The notes: a model not told the origin generated them from the sequence alone. 64,000 bases of DNA from Rhodomicrobium sp. Az07 (GCF_018619475.1 NZ_JAHFZG010000003.1:62001-126000); one strand, 5' to 3'; shown: positions 18,994 through 31,326, numbered from the stretch's first letter. Translations and numbers: made by a program.

Positions 18994-20220
18994 ATGAGCG
19001 AGAGGAATTGCGGTCGCCGCGTGGCGATCACAGGGACAGGCGTCGTCTCGGCTCTCGGCACGGGCGTCGAGAAATTCTGGAGCGCCATCAAGGCGGGCGA
19101 GAACGGCATCGCGCCAATCGCCGGTTTCCCGCTGCAAGACCTCTACATCACCATCGGCGGCGAGGTGCGCGACTTCGATGCGCGCGATCTTTGCAAGAGC
19201 CGTGGCGCGCAGCTTTCCGATCCCTTTACTCAATACGCCGTTGCGGCTGCATGGGAAGCCGTGCGCCAATCCGGGCTTGAAGGCCCGCTCGGGGAGCGCG
19301 CGGCGTGCATCGTCGGGTCCGGCGCAGGCGGTGTGACGACGCAGGAAAAGGCATACGAGGATATTTTCGTCCACAAGAAGAAGGCGACGCACCCGCTTAC
19401 GCTACTGAAAACCATCATCAGTTCTTCGCCAGCGCATATCAGCATCGAGCACGGCATCAAGGGGCCGGTTTTCGGCACTGTCAGCGCTTGCTCCACAGCG
19501 GCGCATGCCATCGGTCTCGCCTTCCAGATGATCCGCTCCGGTATGATGGACGTAGCGGTCGCGGGCGCTTCGGAAGCTCCGCTGAATTACGGTTGCATGC
19601 GCGCATGGCAGGCAATGCGGGTGCTTTCGCCGGAAGGGTGCTATCCGTTCGCCAAACGGCGCAACGGCACGGTGATCGCCGAGGGCGCGGGAATCCTCCT
19701 GCTCGAAGATCTGGAGCATGCGAGGGCACGCGGCGCGACCGTGCTCGGCGAGGTGCTGGGTTTCGGCATGACCTCCGACGCGGCCGATATGGTCAACCCC
19801 GACATCGAAGGCCCGACGCGCGCGATGCAGATCGCGCTCGACGACGCGAAGCTCTCACCCGCCGATATCGACTATCTCAACGCCCACGGCACCGCCACAG
19901 CCGCGAACGACATCAACGAGACGCGCGCCATCCGCAAGGTCTTCGGCGCGCATGCGGACAGTCTCGCCGTTTCATCGACCAAATCGATGCACGGGCATTG
20001 TCTCGGCGCGGGCGGCGGCGTGGAAGCGGTTGTCTGCGTGCAGGCGATGCGCGACGGCTTCATTCCGGCGACCATCGGGCTGGACGAGCCGGGCGAAGGC
20101 TGCGACCTCGACTATGTGCCGCGCGAAGGCCGCTATCGCGCCCTCGGTTACACGATGTCGAATTCCTTCGCGTTTGGGGGCCTCAACGCCGTTCTGGTTT
20201 TTGGTTCCGCCATAAACTGA
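18994..20220 (+). CDS. beta-ketoacyl-ACP synthase II-type condensing enzyme
   Basis: Condenses acyl and malonyl groups on ACP. The 408-residue thiolase-fold protein has the Cys-His-His triad at C166 (TVSACSTAAH), H298 (NAHGTATAANDINE) and H335 (KSMHGHCLGAGG). Position 334 keeps Gly, but the usual KSMTGH reads KSMHGH. It resembles FabF and NodE type enzymes. The close ACP upstream and the absence of other fatty-acid synthase genes suggest a dedicated pair for an unusual acyl chain (for example a lipid A or specialised lipid chain), but the product cannot be read from sequence. Confidence 0.92.
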   Translation: MSERNCGRRVAITGTGVVSALGTGVEKFWSAIKAGENGIAPIAGFPLQDLYITIGGEVRDFDARDLCKSRGAQLSDPFTQYAVAAAWEAVRQSGLEGPLGERAACIVGSGAGGVTTQEKAYEDIFVHKKKATHPLTLLKTIISSSPAHISIEHGIKGPVFGTVSACSTAAHAIGLAFQMIRSGMMDVAVAGASEAPLNYGCMRAWQAMRVLSPEGCYPFAKRRNGTVIAEGAGILLLEDLEHARARGATVLGEVLGFGMTSDAADMVNPDIEGPTRAMQIALDDAKLSPADIDYLNAHGTATAANDINETRAIRKVFGAHADSLAVSSTKSMHGHCLGAGGGVEAVVCVQAMRDGFIPATIGLDEPGEGCDLDYVPREGRYRALGYTMSNSFAFGGLNAVLVFGSAIN

Positions 20221-20572
20221 CCATAATTCAGCTGATTTCCGGCCCGATTTCTCCCATCGTCTGAAGTCTGTCGCGGTGGAACTGGAAGGTCACCATCGCG
20301 GCACCCAATTCCGGGAGCGACAGAAACGAACCGGCGTGGTGGTCTGGTGTATCGCTGGATTTGTTTCCCCTTGGCCTCGTTTACCCGCTTCGATGGCGAG
20401 CTGGAGGCGGCAGGCGTCGCCAGAGCCGGTCCGGCCGGACTGCATCGCAACCGGATCGGACAAGCAGCAGGTCCGACCTCTCGAATTCGGCTCTTGTAAA
20501 TTCTGTCGGTTTTCGGATAAGGCGAACCTGAAGCAACTGTGAACGCGTGCGTTCCGAAGGACTCTCATTTCG
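20221..20572. other. intergenic stretch upstream of terC
   Basis: About 350 bases with no supported gene. A small hairpin (TCGGAC with GTCCGA, 9-base loop) lies at 20456-20476. I looked for a yybP-ykoY manganese riboswitch, which often precedes TerC/Alx genes, and did not find its conserved segments. Confidence 0.5.
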
Positions 20573-21526
20573 ATGTTTGAAGAGCATTCCATCTGGGCGT
20601 GGCTTGGATTCACCGCCCTCATTCTCGCGATCCTCACCGCGGATCTCGGCCTGTTCCACAGGAAGGCGCGCGCCATTCCCGTGCGGGAAGCGTTGATCAT
20701 GACAGCGTGCTACATCACGCTCGCCCTCTGCTTCAATGTCTGGATCTACTTCGAGTTCGGCAACCAGAAAGCGGTCGAGTTCCTGACAGGCTATTTCATA
20801 GAATACGCCCTGTCGATGGACAACATTCTGGTGTTCGTTATCATATTCACCTATTTTCAGGTGCCATCGCATTTGCAGATGCGGGTGCTTCTGTGGGGTA
20901 TTCTTGCCGCGCTCGTACTGCGCGCGGCGTTTATTCTCGCAGGCTATGCGCTGATCGAGAACTTCCACTTCACCGTGCTCTTCCTCGGCGCGTTCCTCAT
21001 CTATACCGGCATCAAGACGATGGCATCCGGCGAGGAAGCGGTGGACCTCGAAAACAGTCGCATCGTCAAATGGACGCGGCGCGTGCTGCCGATGACGACG
21101 GAATATCACGGCGAGCGGTTCTTTGTGCGGCTCGCCGGCACCGGCAAGCGTGTCGCGACGCCGCTGTTTCTCGTGCTGATCGTGCTGAACATCACCGATA
21201 TCGTCTTCGCGCTCGACTCGATCCCGGCCATCTTCGCGATCACGCGCGACCCGTTCATCGTCTACACTTCGAATGTGTTCGCGATCCTCGGCCTTCGCGC
21301 CCTGTTTTTCGCGCTGCGAGGCATGGTCGACAAGTTTCGCTATCTCAAATACGGCCTGTCGCTCACGCTGGTCTTCATCGGCATCAAGATGATCTTCAAC
21401 TATCCCGAAGACTGGCCGGATATCCCGACGGAATGGGCGCTTGGCATGACTGCGCTCCTGATCTTCGGATCGATCGCGCTGTCGCTCCTGAAGAACCGCG
21501 CCGAGGAAAAGGCGGCCTCTCAATAG
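20573..21526 (+). CDS. TerC/Alx-family membrane protein (probable metal exporter)
   Basis: A 317-residue integral membrane protein with 7-9 hydrophobic segments and the TerC signatures: an acidic residue in each repeat (ADLGLFHRK, EYALSMDNILVF, LNITDIVFALDSIPAIFAITRDPFIVYTSN motif region) and NVFAILGLRALFF. Alx-type members export manganese and some stabilise membranes against tellurite or high pH. It is a single gene followed by a hairpin. The family assignment is firm; the ion is inferred. Confidence 0.95.
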   Translation: MFEEHSIWAWLGFTALILAILTADLGLFHRKARAIPVREALIMTACYITLALCFNVWIYFEFGNQKAVEFLTGYFIEYALSMDNILVFVIIFTYFQVPSHLQMRVLLWGILAALVLRAAFILAGYALIENFHFTVLFLGAFLIYTGIKTMASGEEAVDLENSRIVKWTRRVLPMTTEYHGERFFVRLAGTGKRVATPLFLVLIVLNITDIVFALDSIPAIFAITRDPFIVYTSNVFAILGLRALFFALRGMVDKFRYLKYGLSLTLVFIGIKMIFNYPEDWPDIPTEWALGMTALLIFGSIALSLLKNRAEEKAASQ

Positions 21527-21547
21527 GCTGCGGCGCAGCAACAAAAG

Positions 21548-21575
21548 CCGCGCGGGATCTCCGCGCGGTCCTTTG
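21548..21575 (+). terminator. hairpin terminator between terC and the DUF2141 gene
   Basis: A perfect 8-bp stem CCGCGCGG/CCGCGCGG with a 5-base loop, preceded by AAAAG and followed by TCCTTTG. It lies in the gap between two converging genes and could serve both strands; the U tract is short. Confidence 0.6.
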
Positions 21576-21605
21576 TTCATCGCGTCGAACGGAGCCAACC
21601 GCCGT

Positions 21606-22058
21606 TCAGAAGAAATATTTCGCCGTAATCGCGATGCGCGTGTTGCCCGCGATCTCGAAAGCGCTTTTCGCGAATTCAGGCTTGCCGAAAAGCGTCGGAT
21701 TGTTTGAAACGCCGATGCCCTCGGTCGGGATCCCGACCAGATTGGTGCCGAGCTTGCCGTCGCCATTCTCGTCGTGAATGGAGGCCACGGCGTAAATGCC
21801 TGGCTTCAGGCCGCTATAGGTCACGATCGCCTTGCCGCCGCGAATGATGGCGCTGCCCTGCTTCACCGGGCGCCCGGTGAAGCAATCGGGGAAAGCGGCC
21901 CTGTTGGAAACCTCGGCCGAAAAGACGCACAGCTTGATCTCGCCCTTGTCGGAGCGAAGCCCGTCGATGGCGATGGTCAGGTCGGCGGCGGCGGCGGCGC
22001 TCGCCAGACCGATGCCGAGAAACGCAGCCGCGGCCGCCGGAAGAATACGCAGTGACAT
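21606..22058 (-). CDS. DUF2141 secreted protein
   Basis: A 150-residue protein. The start at 22058 gives a clean signal peptide (SLRILPAAAAAFLGIGLASAAAA) followed by a beta-rich DUF2141 domain: LTIAIDGLRSDKGEIKLCVF near the N-terminus, then KPGIYAVASIHDENGDGKLGTN and GVSNNPTLFGKPEF. Family members are periplasmic or secreted and of unknown function. A reading from 22118 would put 20 basic residues in front of the signal peptide and is less likely. Confidence 0.88.
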   Translation of the reverse strand: MSLRILPAAAAAFLGIGLASAAAAADLTIAIDGLRSDKGEIKLCVFSAEVSNRAAFPDCFTGRPVKQGSAIIRGGKAIVTYSGLKPGIYAVASIHDENGDGKLGTNLVGIPTEGIGVSNNPTLFGKPEFAKSAFEIAGNTRIAITAKYFF

Positions 22059-22403
22059 TGGAGACCTTGGGTTGAGGTGGGATCGCCGCAGCCAAGCCGG
22101 AATAGCCCGCGAAGTCAAGTTCGTCGCCTGGCGTTCGGTCGGGCTCCGGGCGGCGCCGCGAACCGATCAAGTTCGGGTGCCCTTGCGCTCGACCAGCCCA
22201 GGCCACGGCACCGTGCATCGCCGTTGCCGACGCCAGCATGAACAGCCGTTCAGGGCGCGATATATCCTGTTACAGACCGCCACCCCGCCGCGACCCAACC
22301 GACGCGATTAGCCTTCGTTACGGCGAAATGCAGCCGGAATTGTCTGGCTTCATAGGCTCAGTTCCGCACGCGCCGGTAGAGGCGCGCGCCCCCGGAGACT
22401 CCA
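22059..22403. other. intergenic stretch between divergent secreted-protein genes
   Basis: About 345 bases between the DUF2141 start and the Cys-repeat gene. I see no supported gene, tRNA or clear promoter; it should hold both divergent promoters. Confidence 0.4.
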
Positions 22404-22949
22404 ATGTTCAACCCCGCAAAATACGTGTTCCTTGCCGGCCTGATTGCCGGTTCCTCTGCCGCCGCCGCAGCCGACCTGCCGCCGGAGATCCTCGACAGCG
22501 TCATGAAGTCCTGTCGGCCCGATTACCACAGGCTCTGTTCCGATGTCTTGCCGGGAGAGGGTCGCGTCTGACGCTGCCTGCTCGACAACGAGGCGCAGCT
22601 CAATCCCGGCTGCCTCAAGGCGATCAAGTTCGCCTATGCCATCGAAGTGTGCATGCCGGACTACCGCCAATTCTGCAACGGCGTGCGGCCCGGTGGCGGT
22701 CAGATCGTCGAGTGTCTGGGCGAGCGCATCGAGAGCCTCAATTCCGAATGCCGCCGCGTCGTGATGGCGAACCTGCCTTATGCTTCGCCGCGCCGCGACT
22801 TCAGCTATTACAATGATAATCAGCGCTATTCCCGTGAGGAGCGCTTCGACGGCGAGCGCTATCGCGACGTTCCGCCCCCTCCCCCGCCGCCCTACGATTC
22901 GGATAGCGACGACGACGGGCCAGACGACGACCGCGATCCGATCAAATAG
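22404..22949 (+). pseudogene. secreted Cys-repeat protein interrupted by in-frame TGA
   Basis: One frame runs from ATG 22404 (with CGGAGA upstream) to TAG at 22949 except for a TGA at 22569-22571, codon 56. Before the stop lies a signal peptide (about 23 residues, ending AAAAADLPPE) and the first half of a Cys repeat. After it the repeat finishes and a second one follows. The two units align: C-x-P-D-Y at their start, then a V-x-P-G-x-G stretch, CL, and LN-x-x-C. The stop replaces the residue that is Val in repeat 2 (QIVECL). A Pro-rich and Asp-rich tail ends the protein. Both halves keep coding character, so the lesion is recent, is read through, or is an assembly error. Family not recognised beyond a resemblance to eukaryotic Cys-rich GLG1-type repeats. 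Confidence 0.75.
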
Positions 22950-23042
22950 ATTACGAGATCAGCCGGCTGGGCTGCCGCCCTTCTCTCCCCCGCGAGAGGG
23001 GGGCGGATTTCGTTTCGAGGCAGATGGGCGCGGCGAACGCTT

Positions 23043-24317
23043 CTATTCCATGCGCGGCCCAGCCTCGCCGCCGCCGCTTGCGTGCAGCCGCTCCACCCTG
23101 AAGCCCCGCGCGCGAAGCGTCACGACGATCTCCTCGGCGTGGCGGGCGTCCTTCGTTTCGATGACGACATCCACGAGTGTCGATTTCGCGGGCACATAGA
23201 GATGGAAGCGGCGGTGATGCACTTCGAGGATGTTCGCGCCGCAGCGACCAAGCTCGCTCGTAAGCTCCCCGAGCATGCCCGGCCGGTCGTCGACCTGGAT
23301 GCGCAGCGACAGGATCTTCGATTCGCGTTCGAGACCGCGGATGATGATCGCGGCCAGCACGCGGCTGTCGATGTTCGCCCCCGACTGGAAGAGGCCGACA
23401 CGCCTCCCGGAGAACCGGCGCGGGTCGGACAGGACGGCCGCGAGGCCCGCGGCACTTGCACCTTCGGCCACCGTCTTTTGCAGGCTGGCGAGCAGAAACA
23501 CCGCGCGTTCGATCATGGATTCGCTGACGAGCACCACATCGCTCACGAGGTCGCGCATGACAGGCAGCGTATTCGCGCCCGGTGCCTTCACCGCGATGCC
23601 TTCTGCCAACGTCGCGCCCCCGCATTCGGCGATGCGCCCGCGCAGCGCCGCGTAGGTTGAGGGATAACTCTCAACCTCGACGCCGACGATCTCGATTTCG
23701 GGCTTCAGCGCCTTCGCCGCGATGGCGACGCCCGAGATGAAGCCGCCGCCGCCGACAGGCACGACCAGACAATCGAGGTCCGGGCAGTCTTCAAGGAATT
23801 CGAGCGCGGCGGTCCCCTGCCCCGCGATCACGGCCGGGTCGTCATAGGGGTGAACGAGGGTGAAGCCGTGCTCGACAATGAGCCGGTCGGCCGCTACGCG
23901 CGATTCGGCGACGCTCTCGCCGTGAAGGATCACCTTTGCGCCCAAGGCTTCCGTGTTGCCAACCTTGGTGAAGGGCGTCCCCTCCGGCATGACGATAATT
24001 GCCGGGATGCCGAGCCGAGCCGCGTGATGGGCGACGGCCTGCGCGTGATTGCCTGCCGAAATCGCGATCACGCCACGCTCGCGCTGCGCCGCGTCGAGCG
24101 ACAAAAGCTTGTTCAGCGCGCCACGCTCCTTGAAGGAACCGGTCGCCTGCATGTTCTCGTATTTGATGAAGATCTGCGCGCTCGAAAGCGCCGAGAGCTT
24201 CGGTGCCTCGACGGCGGGCGTGCGGATGATCGCGCCGCGCAAACGCTGCCGCGCCGCCCGGATGTCGTCGAGGCTGATGCGCGGTTCATCTGATTCCCGT
24301 GCGGCGGGAGCGGTCAT
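23043..24317 (-). CDS. ilvA: threonine ammonia-lyase (threonine deaminase with ACT domain)
   Basis: A PLP enzyme converting threonine to 2-oxobutyrate and ammonia, the entry to isoleucine synthesis or threonine catabolism. 424 residues. The PLP lysine is K63 in ATGSFKERGALNK; the phosphate-binding glycine loop is VPVGGGGFISG. A single C-terminal ACT-like domain (about residues 340-410, SLRIQVDDRPGMLGELTSELG) suggests allosteric control. This one-ACT short form is closest to the catabolic/tdcB-plus-ACT type common in alphaproteobacteria. Confidence 0.92.
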   Translation of the reverse strand: MTAPAARESDEPRISLDDIRAARQRLRGAIIRTPAVEAPKLSALSSAQIFIKYENMQATGSFKERGALNKLLSLDAAQRERGVIAISAGNHAQAVAHHAARLGIPAIIVMPEGTPFTKVGNTEALGAKVILHGESVAESRVAADRLIVEHGFTLVHPYDDPAVIAGQGTAALEFLEDCPDLDCLVVPVGGGGFISGVAIAAKALKPEIEIVGVEVESYPSTYAALRGRIAECGGATLAEGIAVKAPGANTLPVMRDLVSDVVLVSESMIERAVFLLASLQKTVAEGASAAGLAAVLSDPRRFSGRRVGLFQSGANIDSRVLAAIIIRGLERESKILSLRIQVDDRPGMLGELTSELGRCGANILEVHHRRFHLYVPAKSTLVDVVIETKDARHAEEIVVTLRARGFRVERLHASGGGEAGPRME

Positions 24318-24381
24318 CCGCGCATCTCCTCCGGCGGCGAAGTGCCGCCACGTAAGTGCGTGAAAAGATGACCTTCCCCGG

Positions 24382-27680
<3,299 letters not shown>

Positions 27681-28020
27681 CGCGACACCAGATGCATGTT
27701 TGGTCCGGCTGCGCATGCCCTCAGGACCATTGGCGTTGGCACGCAACTTATTAGATCAGCCTGCGTCAAATCGGACTCGATTTGACGCAGAGAAGTTGAT
27801 CGACAACAACGATTCAGCGTTGTGCCGCGTCCGATTTGCGCGCACGACGCTGTAGATCCAAAATCGGTTCAGGAATGGGAGCCCACAACGGGCGTGAGCC
27901 AATCTTTGCTGTAAATCAGACGTGGGGCGGTTTGGTTCGGTGTGATCAGCTTCTTGGCAGCCATCGAGTTCGATTAACGCAGCCGAACTGCGAGGCCAAT
28001 CTTTTCGTGCGAGGTTCCCG
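27681..28020. other. 340-base spacer between thiG and thiE
   Basis: An unusually long gap inside a thiamine gene run. It contains a 12-bp perfect hairpin (27761-27790) but no supported gene. Near its right end, CGAGTTCGATTAACGCAG (27964-27981) loosely resembles one arm of that hairpin, so the spacer may be a small degenerate inserted element. Confidence 0.5.
27761..27790. repeat. 12-bp perfect inverted repeat in the thiG-thiE gap
   Basis: CTGCGTCAAATC and its exact complement GATTTGACGCAG surround a 6-base GGACTC loop. GATCA and TGATC outside it extend the symmetry imperfectly. No T run follows, so it is not a standard terminator. It may be a dispersed palindromic element or an mRNA-stabilising structure between thiG and thiE. 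Confidence 0.8.
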
Positions 28021-28632
28021 ATGACCAACGCCCTGCCCCGCTTTTATCCGGTCGTGCCCGACGTTGCTTTCGTCGAGCGTCTCGCGCGCGTCGGCGTGAA
28101 GCTGATCCAGCTTCGCATGAAGGATGCGGAGGCCGCCGACATCGCGCCCGCGATTACGCAGGCGCTTGAAGCTTGCCGCTCGCACGGCGCAGCGCTCGTC
28201 GTCAACGACCACTGGCGCGAGGCCATCGCGTGCGGCGCACCGTGGGTGCATCTCGGCCAGGGCGATCTCGACACGGCGGACATTCCCGCCATCCGCCGCG
28301 CCGGGCTCAAGCTTGGCCTTTCGACGCACAGCCACGAGGAACTCGACCGCGCCCTGTCGTTCGATCCCGATTATGTCGCGCTCGGCCCCGTCTATCAGAC
28401 GACGCTGAAGGTCATGCCGTGGGCGCCGCAAGGGCTCGCGCGCGTCGGCGAGTGGAAAGCGCTGGCGAAGCGCCCGCTCGTCGCCATCGGCGGCATAACG
28501 CTGGAGCGCGCGCCCGATGTCTACGCGGCGGGGGCTGACAGCATCGCGGTCGTCTCGGACGTGGTGTTCGCGCCCGATCCCGAGGCGCGCGCGAGGGATT
28601 GGCTCGCGCTCGTGGAATCGCGGAGCCGCTAA
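28021..28632 (+). CDS. thiE: thiamine-phosphate synthase
   Basis: Joins hydroxymethylpyrimidine diphosphate and thiazole phosphate to thiamine phosphate. 203 residues, TIM-barrel. Motifs: LIQLRMKD, ALVVNDHWREAI, VHLGQGDLD, LGLSTHSHEE, YVALGPVYQTTLK and AIGGITLERA. The G-P-V-Y/F-x-T signature and the phosphate-binding glycine loop are intact. It is the fourth thi gene in order but separated from thiG by 340 bases. Confidence 0.93.
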   Translation: MTNALPRFYPVVPDVAFVERLARVGVKLIQLRMKDAEAADIAPAITQALEACRSHGAALVVNDHWREAIACGAPWVHLGQGDLDTADIPAIRRAGLKLGLSTHSHEELDRALSFDPDYVALGPVYQTTLKVMPWAPQGLARVGEWKALAKRPLVAIGGITLERAPDVYAAGADSIAVVSDVVFAPDPEARARDWLALVESRSR

Positions 28633-28863
28633 GGTTCGGCACGAGGGCCACATCGGCCGCCCTGTTTGGCAATCAGGCCATGGGAAGAAGCGCAACACGA
28701 GACCCGTTTCCATCTCCTCGCGAGGATGTGCATAGCACTCGCTTGCGAAAAGCAGAAAGCTTCCTTTCTATGACAAAGCGACTGGGCCACCCATGCGCCG
28801 GAGCATCATGCGCCCCGGCCGATGCGCAGGAGGCCGAGTCGCGACATTGCTTCGGGAGATAGA

Positions 28864-29640
28864 ATGGCTTTGCAATTTCTTGGCCTGACGGCGGCGCTCA
28901 CCGCGATCATCGCAGCGCGCTATCTCATGCTCTCCGGCCTGTTTTACTGGCTGTTGTGGCAGCGCGGCGGCGAAAAGTTGCGCGCGAAGCGGCTCAACCG
29001 CGACCGCCCCATGCGGCCCATCGTCATGAAGGAAATTCGCCTCTCGCTGCTCTCGTCGGCGGTTTACGCGGCTCCCGCCGCTTTCGCCCTCACCGTTTTC
29101 CTGAACGGCGGCACGGCGATCTACACCGACTGGCGCGCTTACGGCGGCGTGCCCTATCTCTTCCTCAGCTTCTTCATCTATCTCGTCGTGCAGGACACCT
29201 ATTATTATTTCGCGCATCGGCTGATGCATCATCCGAGGCTGTTCCGCTGGATGCATGCGGGGCACCACCGCTCGCGCCAGCCGACGCCGTTCGCGTCCTT
29301 CGCTTTCGATCCGGCCGAGGCGGCGCTGACGGCGTGGCTCATGCCCGCGATGGTGTTCGTGGTGCCGATCCATGTCGGCGTGCTCATCGGGATTCTGATG
29401 TTCATGAGCTTCGTGGCGGTTTGGAATCACTCGGGCTGGGAGGTGCTGCCGCGCTTTCTCGTGCGCGGGCCAGTCGGCGGCCAGCTCATCTCGGCCACGC
29501 ACCACTCCTATCATCACATCCGCTTCGACCGGAATTACGGGCTCTATTTCCGGTTTTGGGACAAGGTCATGGGCACGGACACGATGCCGGACGAGGCGCG
29601 CGACGGCTCGCGGCTTTCGATGCGGCCCGAGCGGGCGTGA
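28864..29640 (+). CDS. sterol desaturase / fatty acid hydroxylase family membrane protein
   Basis: A di-iron membrane oxygenase-type protein of 258 residues. The histidine boxes are present: HRLMHH, HAGHHRS, NHSGWE and THHSYHHIRFDRNYG. About four hydrophobic segments surround them. Members hydroxylate or desaturate sterols, carotenoids, or fatty acyl and ceramide chains; the substrate is unknown here. ATG 28864 has GGGAGA six bases upstream. It lies 760 bases before a ceramidase-family gene, so a shared role in an unusual membrane lipid is possible. Confidence 0.9.
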   Translation: MALQFLGLTAALTAIIAARYLMLSGLFYWLLWQRGGEKLRAKRLNRDRPMRPIVMKEIRLSLLSSAVYAAPAAFALTVFLNGGTAIYTDWRAYGGVPYLFLSFFIYLVVQDTYYYFAHRLMHHPRLFRWMHAGHHRSRQPTPFASFAFDPAEAALTAWLMPAMVFVVPIHVGVLIGILMFMSFVAVWNHSGWEVLPRFLVRGPVGGQLISATHHSYHHIRFDRNYGLYFRFWDKVMGTDTMPDEARDGSRLSMRPERA

Positions 29641-29728
29641 CCCGCAGAGACGCTGGCAGGCAGGTTGACCCGGTGGTCAGCTTCCCGTTTGCACAGGCCG
29701 CAGGCGCGCCAGCCACCGGTCAGTTTCA

Positions 29729-30172
29729 TCAGGGGCGGCGCTCGATGACGCCGTTCGGATAAAGGTTGAAGCTGAAATAGCCGGGAGAGCTTTGGTCGCC
29801 ATCGCCGCCCGCGCCCTGTCCCTGCCAGAAATCGAGGCTCTGGCGCTTCAGCGTATATTCGCACGAATAGGAGCAATAGACCCACGAGCCGCCGGGCAGC
29901 CGCACCTGATCGCCATGTGCGGCGCGGCGCACGGGCGCGATAACGCGTTCGAAGCCGTACCAGCTTTCGGCGTAGATGACGCGGTAGGCGCCGCAGCAGT
30001 CCTTGCATTCGCCGCAGAATTTCTGCGAGCGGGGCGACGTTGCGCGGACCTTCTTGATGTGCGGGACGGCGGCCCCGTCGGAGCGCGGCGTCAGGGATGC
30101 TCCGGCTTCGGCCGAAGCGGCGAGGCCGAGAAGGGCGGCGCCGGTTAACAGTGCGCGAAAGATCATGTCCAT
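29729..30172 (-). CDS. secreted Cys-rich hypothetical protein
   Basis: A 147-residue protein with an N-terminal signal peptide (IFRALLTGAALLGLAASAEA). Two cysteine-bearing blocks follow: KFCGECKDCCGAYR and YCSYSCEYTLKRQSLDFW. The blocks and the aromatic-rich C-terminus look conserved, but no function is known to me. It is convergent with the fatty-acid-hydroxylase-type gene and divergent from the ceramidase-family gene. Confidence 0.8.
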   Translation of the reverse strand: MDMIFRALLTGAALLGLAASAEAGASLTPRSDGAAVPHIKKVRATSPRSQKFCGECKDCCGAYRVIYAESWYGFERVIAPVRRAAHGDQVRLPGGSWVYCSYSCEYTLKRQSLDFWQGQGAGGDGDQSSPGYFSFNLYPNGVIERRP

Positions 30173-30399
30173 TCCCCCGAAAAGACGTCGAATGTCGCTA
30201 TCCTACTGTAGGCTGGTTAACCAACTTAGCCAACTGCCGAAGAGTAACGTTTCGCAACGCGGCGCTGGCGACGGCCCCCGAAATGCTATTTCTCCGCTTG
30301 GGAAAACCGGCGCGCGCCCTGGCTTTTCGTTTGTCTTTTCGTGAAAATCCGCCTCCCCTGTATCGGTGCGCCGCGAATGAGGCAAACCGGGAGCAAGCC

Positions 30400-31173
30400 A
30401 TGCAGGGAGCGACGATCTTCGCCTATTGCGAGCGGGGCATGAGCCCGGCCTTCTGGGCGGAGCCGTTGAACGCGATCACGAATGCGGCGTTCGTCGCGGC
30501 GGGGATCGCGGGCGCGGTCATGATCGCGCGACAAGGCCCCGGCGAGCGCTCGGCCTGGAGTATCTTCTTTGCGCTGAACTTCGTCGCCATCGGCATCGGC
30601 AGTTTTCTGTTCCACACCGTGCCCAATCCGACGACGGGCGCGGCGGACACGATCCCGATCGGCATCTTCATGCTGACCTATCTCGTCTTCGCGCTGAGGC
30701 GCTTTGCGGGCGCGGGCGCGGCGCTCACCGCCGGACTGATCGCGCTGTTCGTCGCGGCGATGGCGCTTTCCGGGCAGGTGCAATGCTACGGCGGGCGCAT
30801 CGGCTTCGCGCTCGACGTGCCCGAAGGCGCGCGCGCCGCGTGCCTCAATGGCGGCCTCGCCTATGGCCCGGCGGTGATCGCCCTGTTCCTGATGGCGGGC
30901 TGGCTCGCGATCCGGCGGCATCGCGCGGCAGCGCTCGTCTTCGCGGCGGCCGTCACCTTCGCCGTGTCGCTCACATTCCGCACGCTCGACCCGACGCTCT
31001 GCAACAGCGTCACGCTCTTCGGCTATCGCCTCGGCACGCATTTCCTCTGGCATCTTTTGAACGCGACGACGCTGTGGCTGCTGCTCCTCGCCGCGATCCG
31101 CTACGGCAAACCCGCCGCGCCGAGAGCGGAAATCATCCCGCCTCGCCCGGCGGCGTTGCGCGGGCCGCGCTGA
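30400..31173 (+). CDS. ceramidase-family (alkaline ceramidase domain) membrane protein
   Basis: A 257-residue protein with seven hydrophobic segments and the ceramidase-superfamily start (CERGMSPAFWAEPLNAITNAAF). Conserved polar residues include the histidine in SFLFHTVPNPTTGAADTIP and the C-terminal GTHFLWHLLNA pair. Bacterial members are widespread hydrolases of unproven substrate. The start at 30400 is preceded by CGGGAGC; a longer reading from 30097 lacks sense. The nearby fatty-acid-hydroxylase-type gene makes a lipid role plausible. Confidence 0.88.
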   Translation: MQGATIFAYCERGMSPAFWAEPLNAITNAAFVAAGIAGAVMIARQGPGERSAWSIFFALNFVAIGIGSFLFHTVPNPTTGAADTIPIGIFMLTYLVFALRRFAGAGAALTAGLIALFVAAMALSGQVQCYGGRIGFALDVPEGARAACLNGGLAYGPAVIALFLMAGWLAIRRHRAAALVFAAAVTFAVSLTFRTLDPTLCNSVTLFGYRLGTHFLWHLLNATTLWLLLLAAIRYGKPAAPRAEIIPPRPAALRGPR

Positions 31174-31326
31174 AGGGTGGCAACCCGGATCGGTGACATT
31201 CCCTCGGCGCGAGCATGAAACGGCTGCGGGAAATATCGGCGGCACGTGCAAGACAAGTCGGCTTGTTTGCTCATCGCGCATCGGCAGTTGCGAGTCGGTC
31301 GTGCTTCGCATACTCCTTTGATGCAT

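Noticed and set aside
20221-20572. yybP-ykoY manganese riboswitch before terC
   Set aside because: The conserved internal loop sequences were not found; only a short hairpin is seen.
22569-22571. TGA as selenocysteine codon
   Set aside because: The aligned residue in the second repeat is Val, not Cys, and no SECIS-like hairpin stands out.
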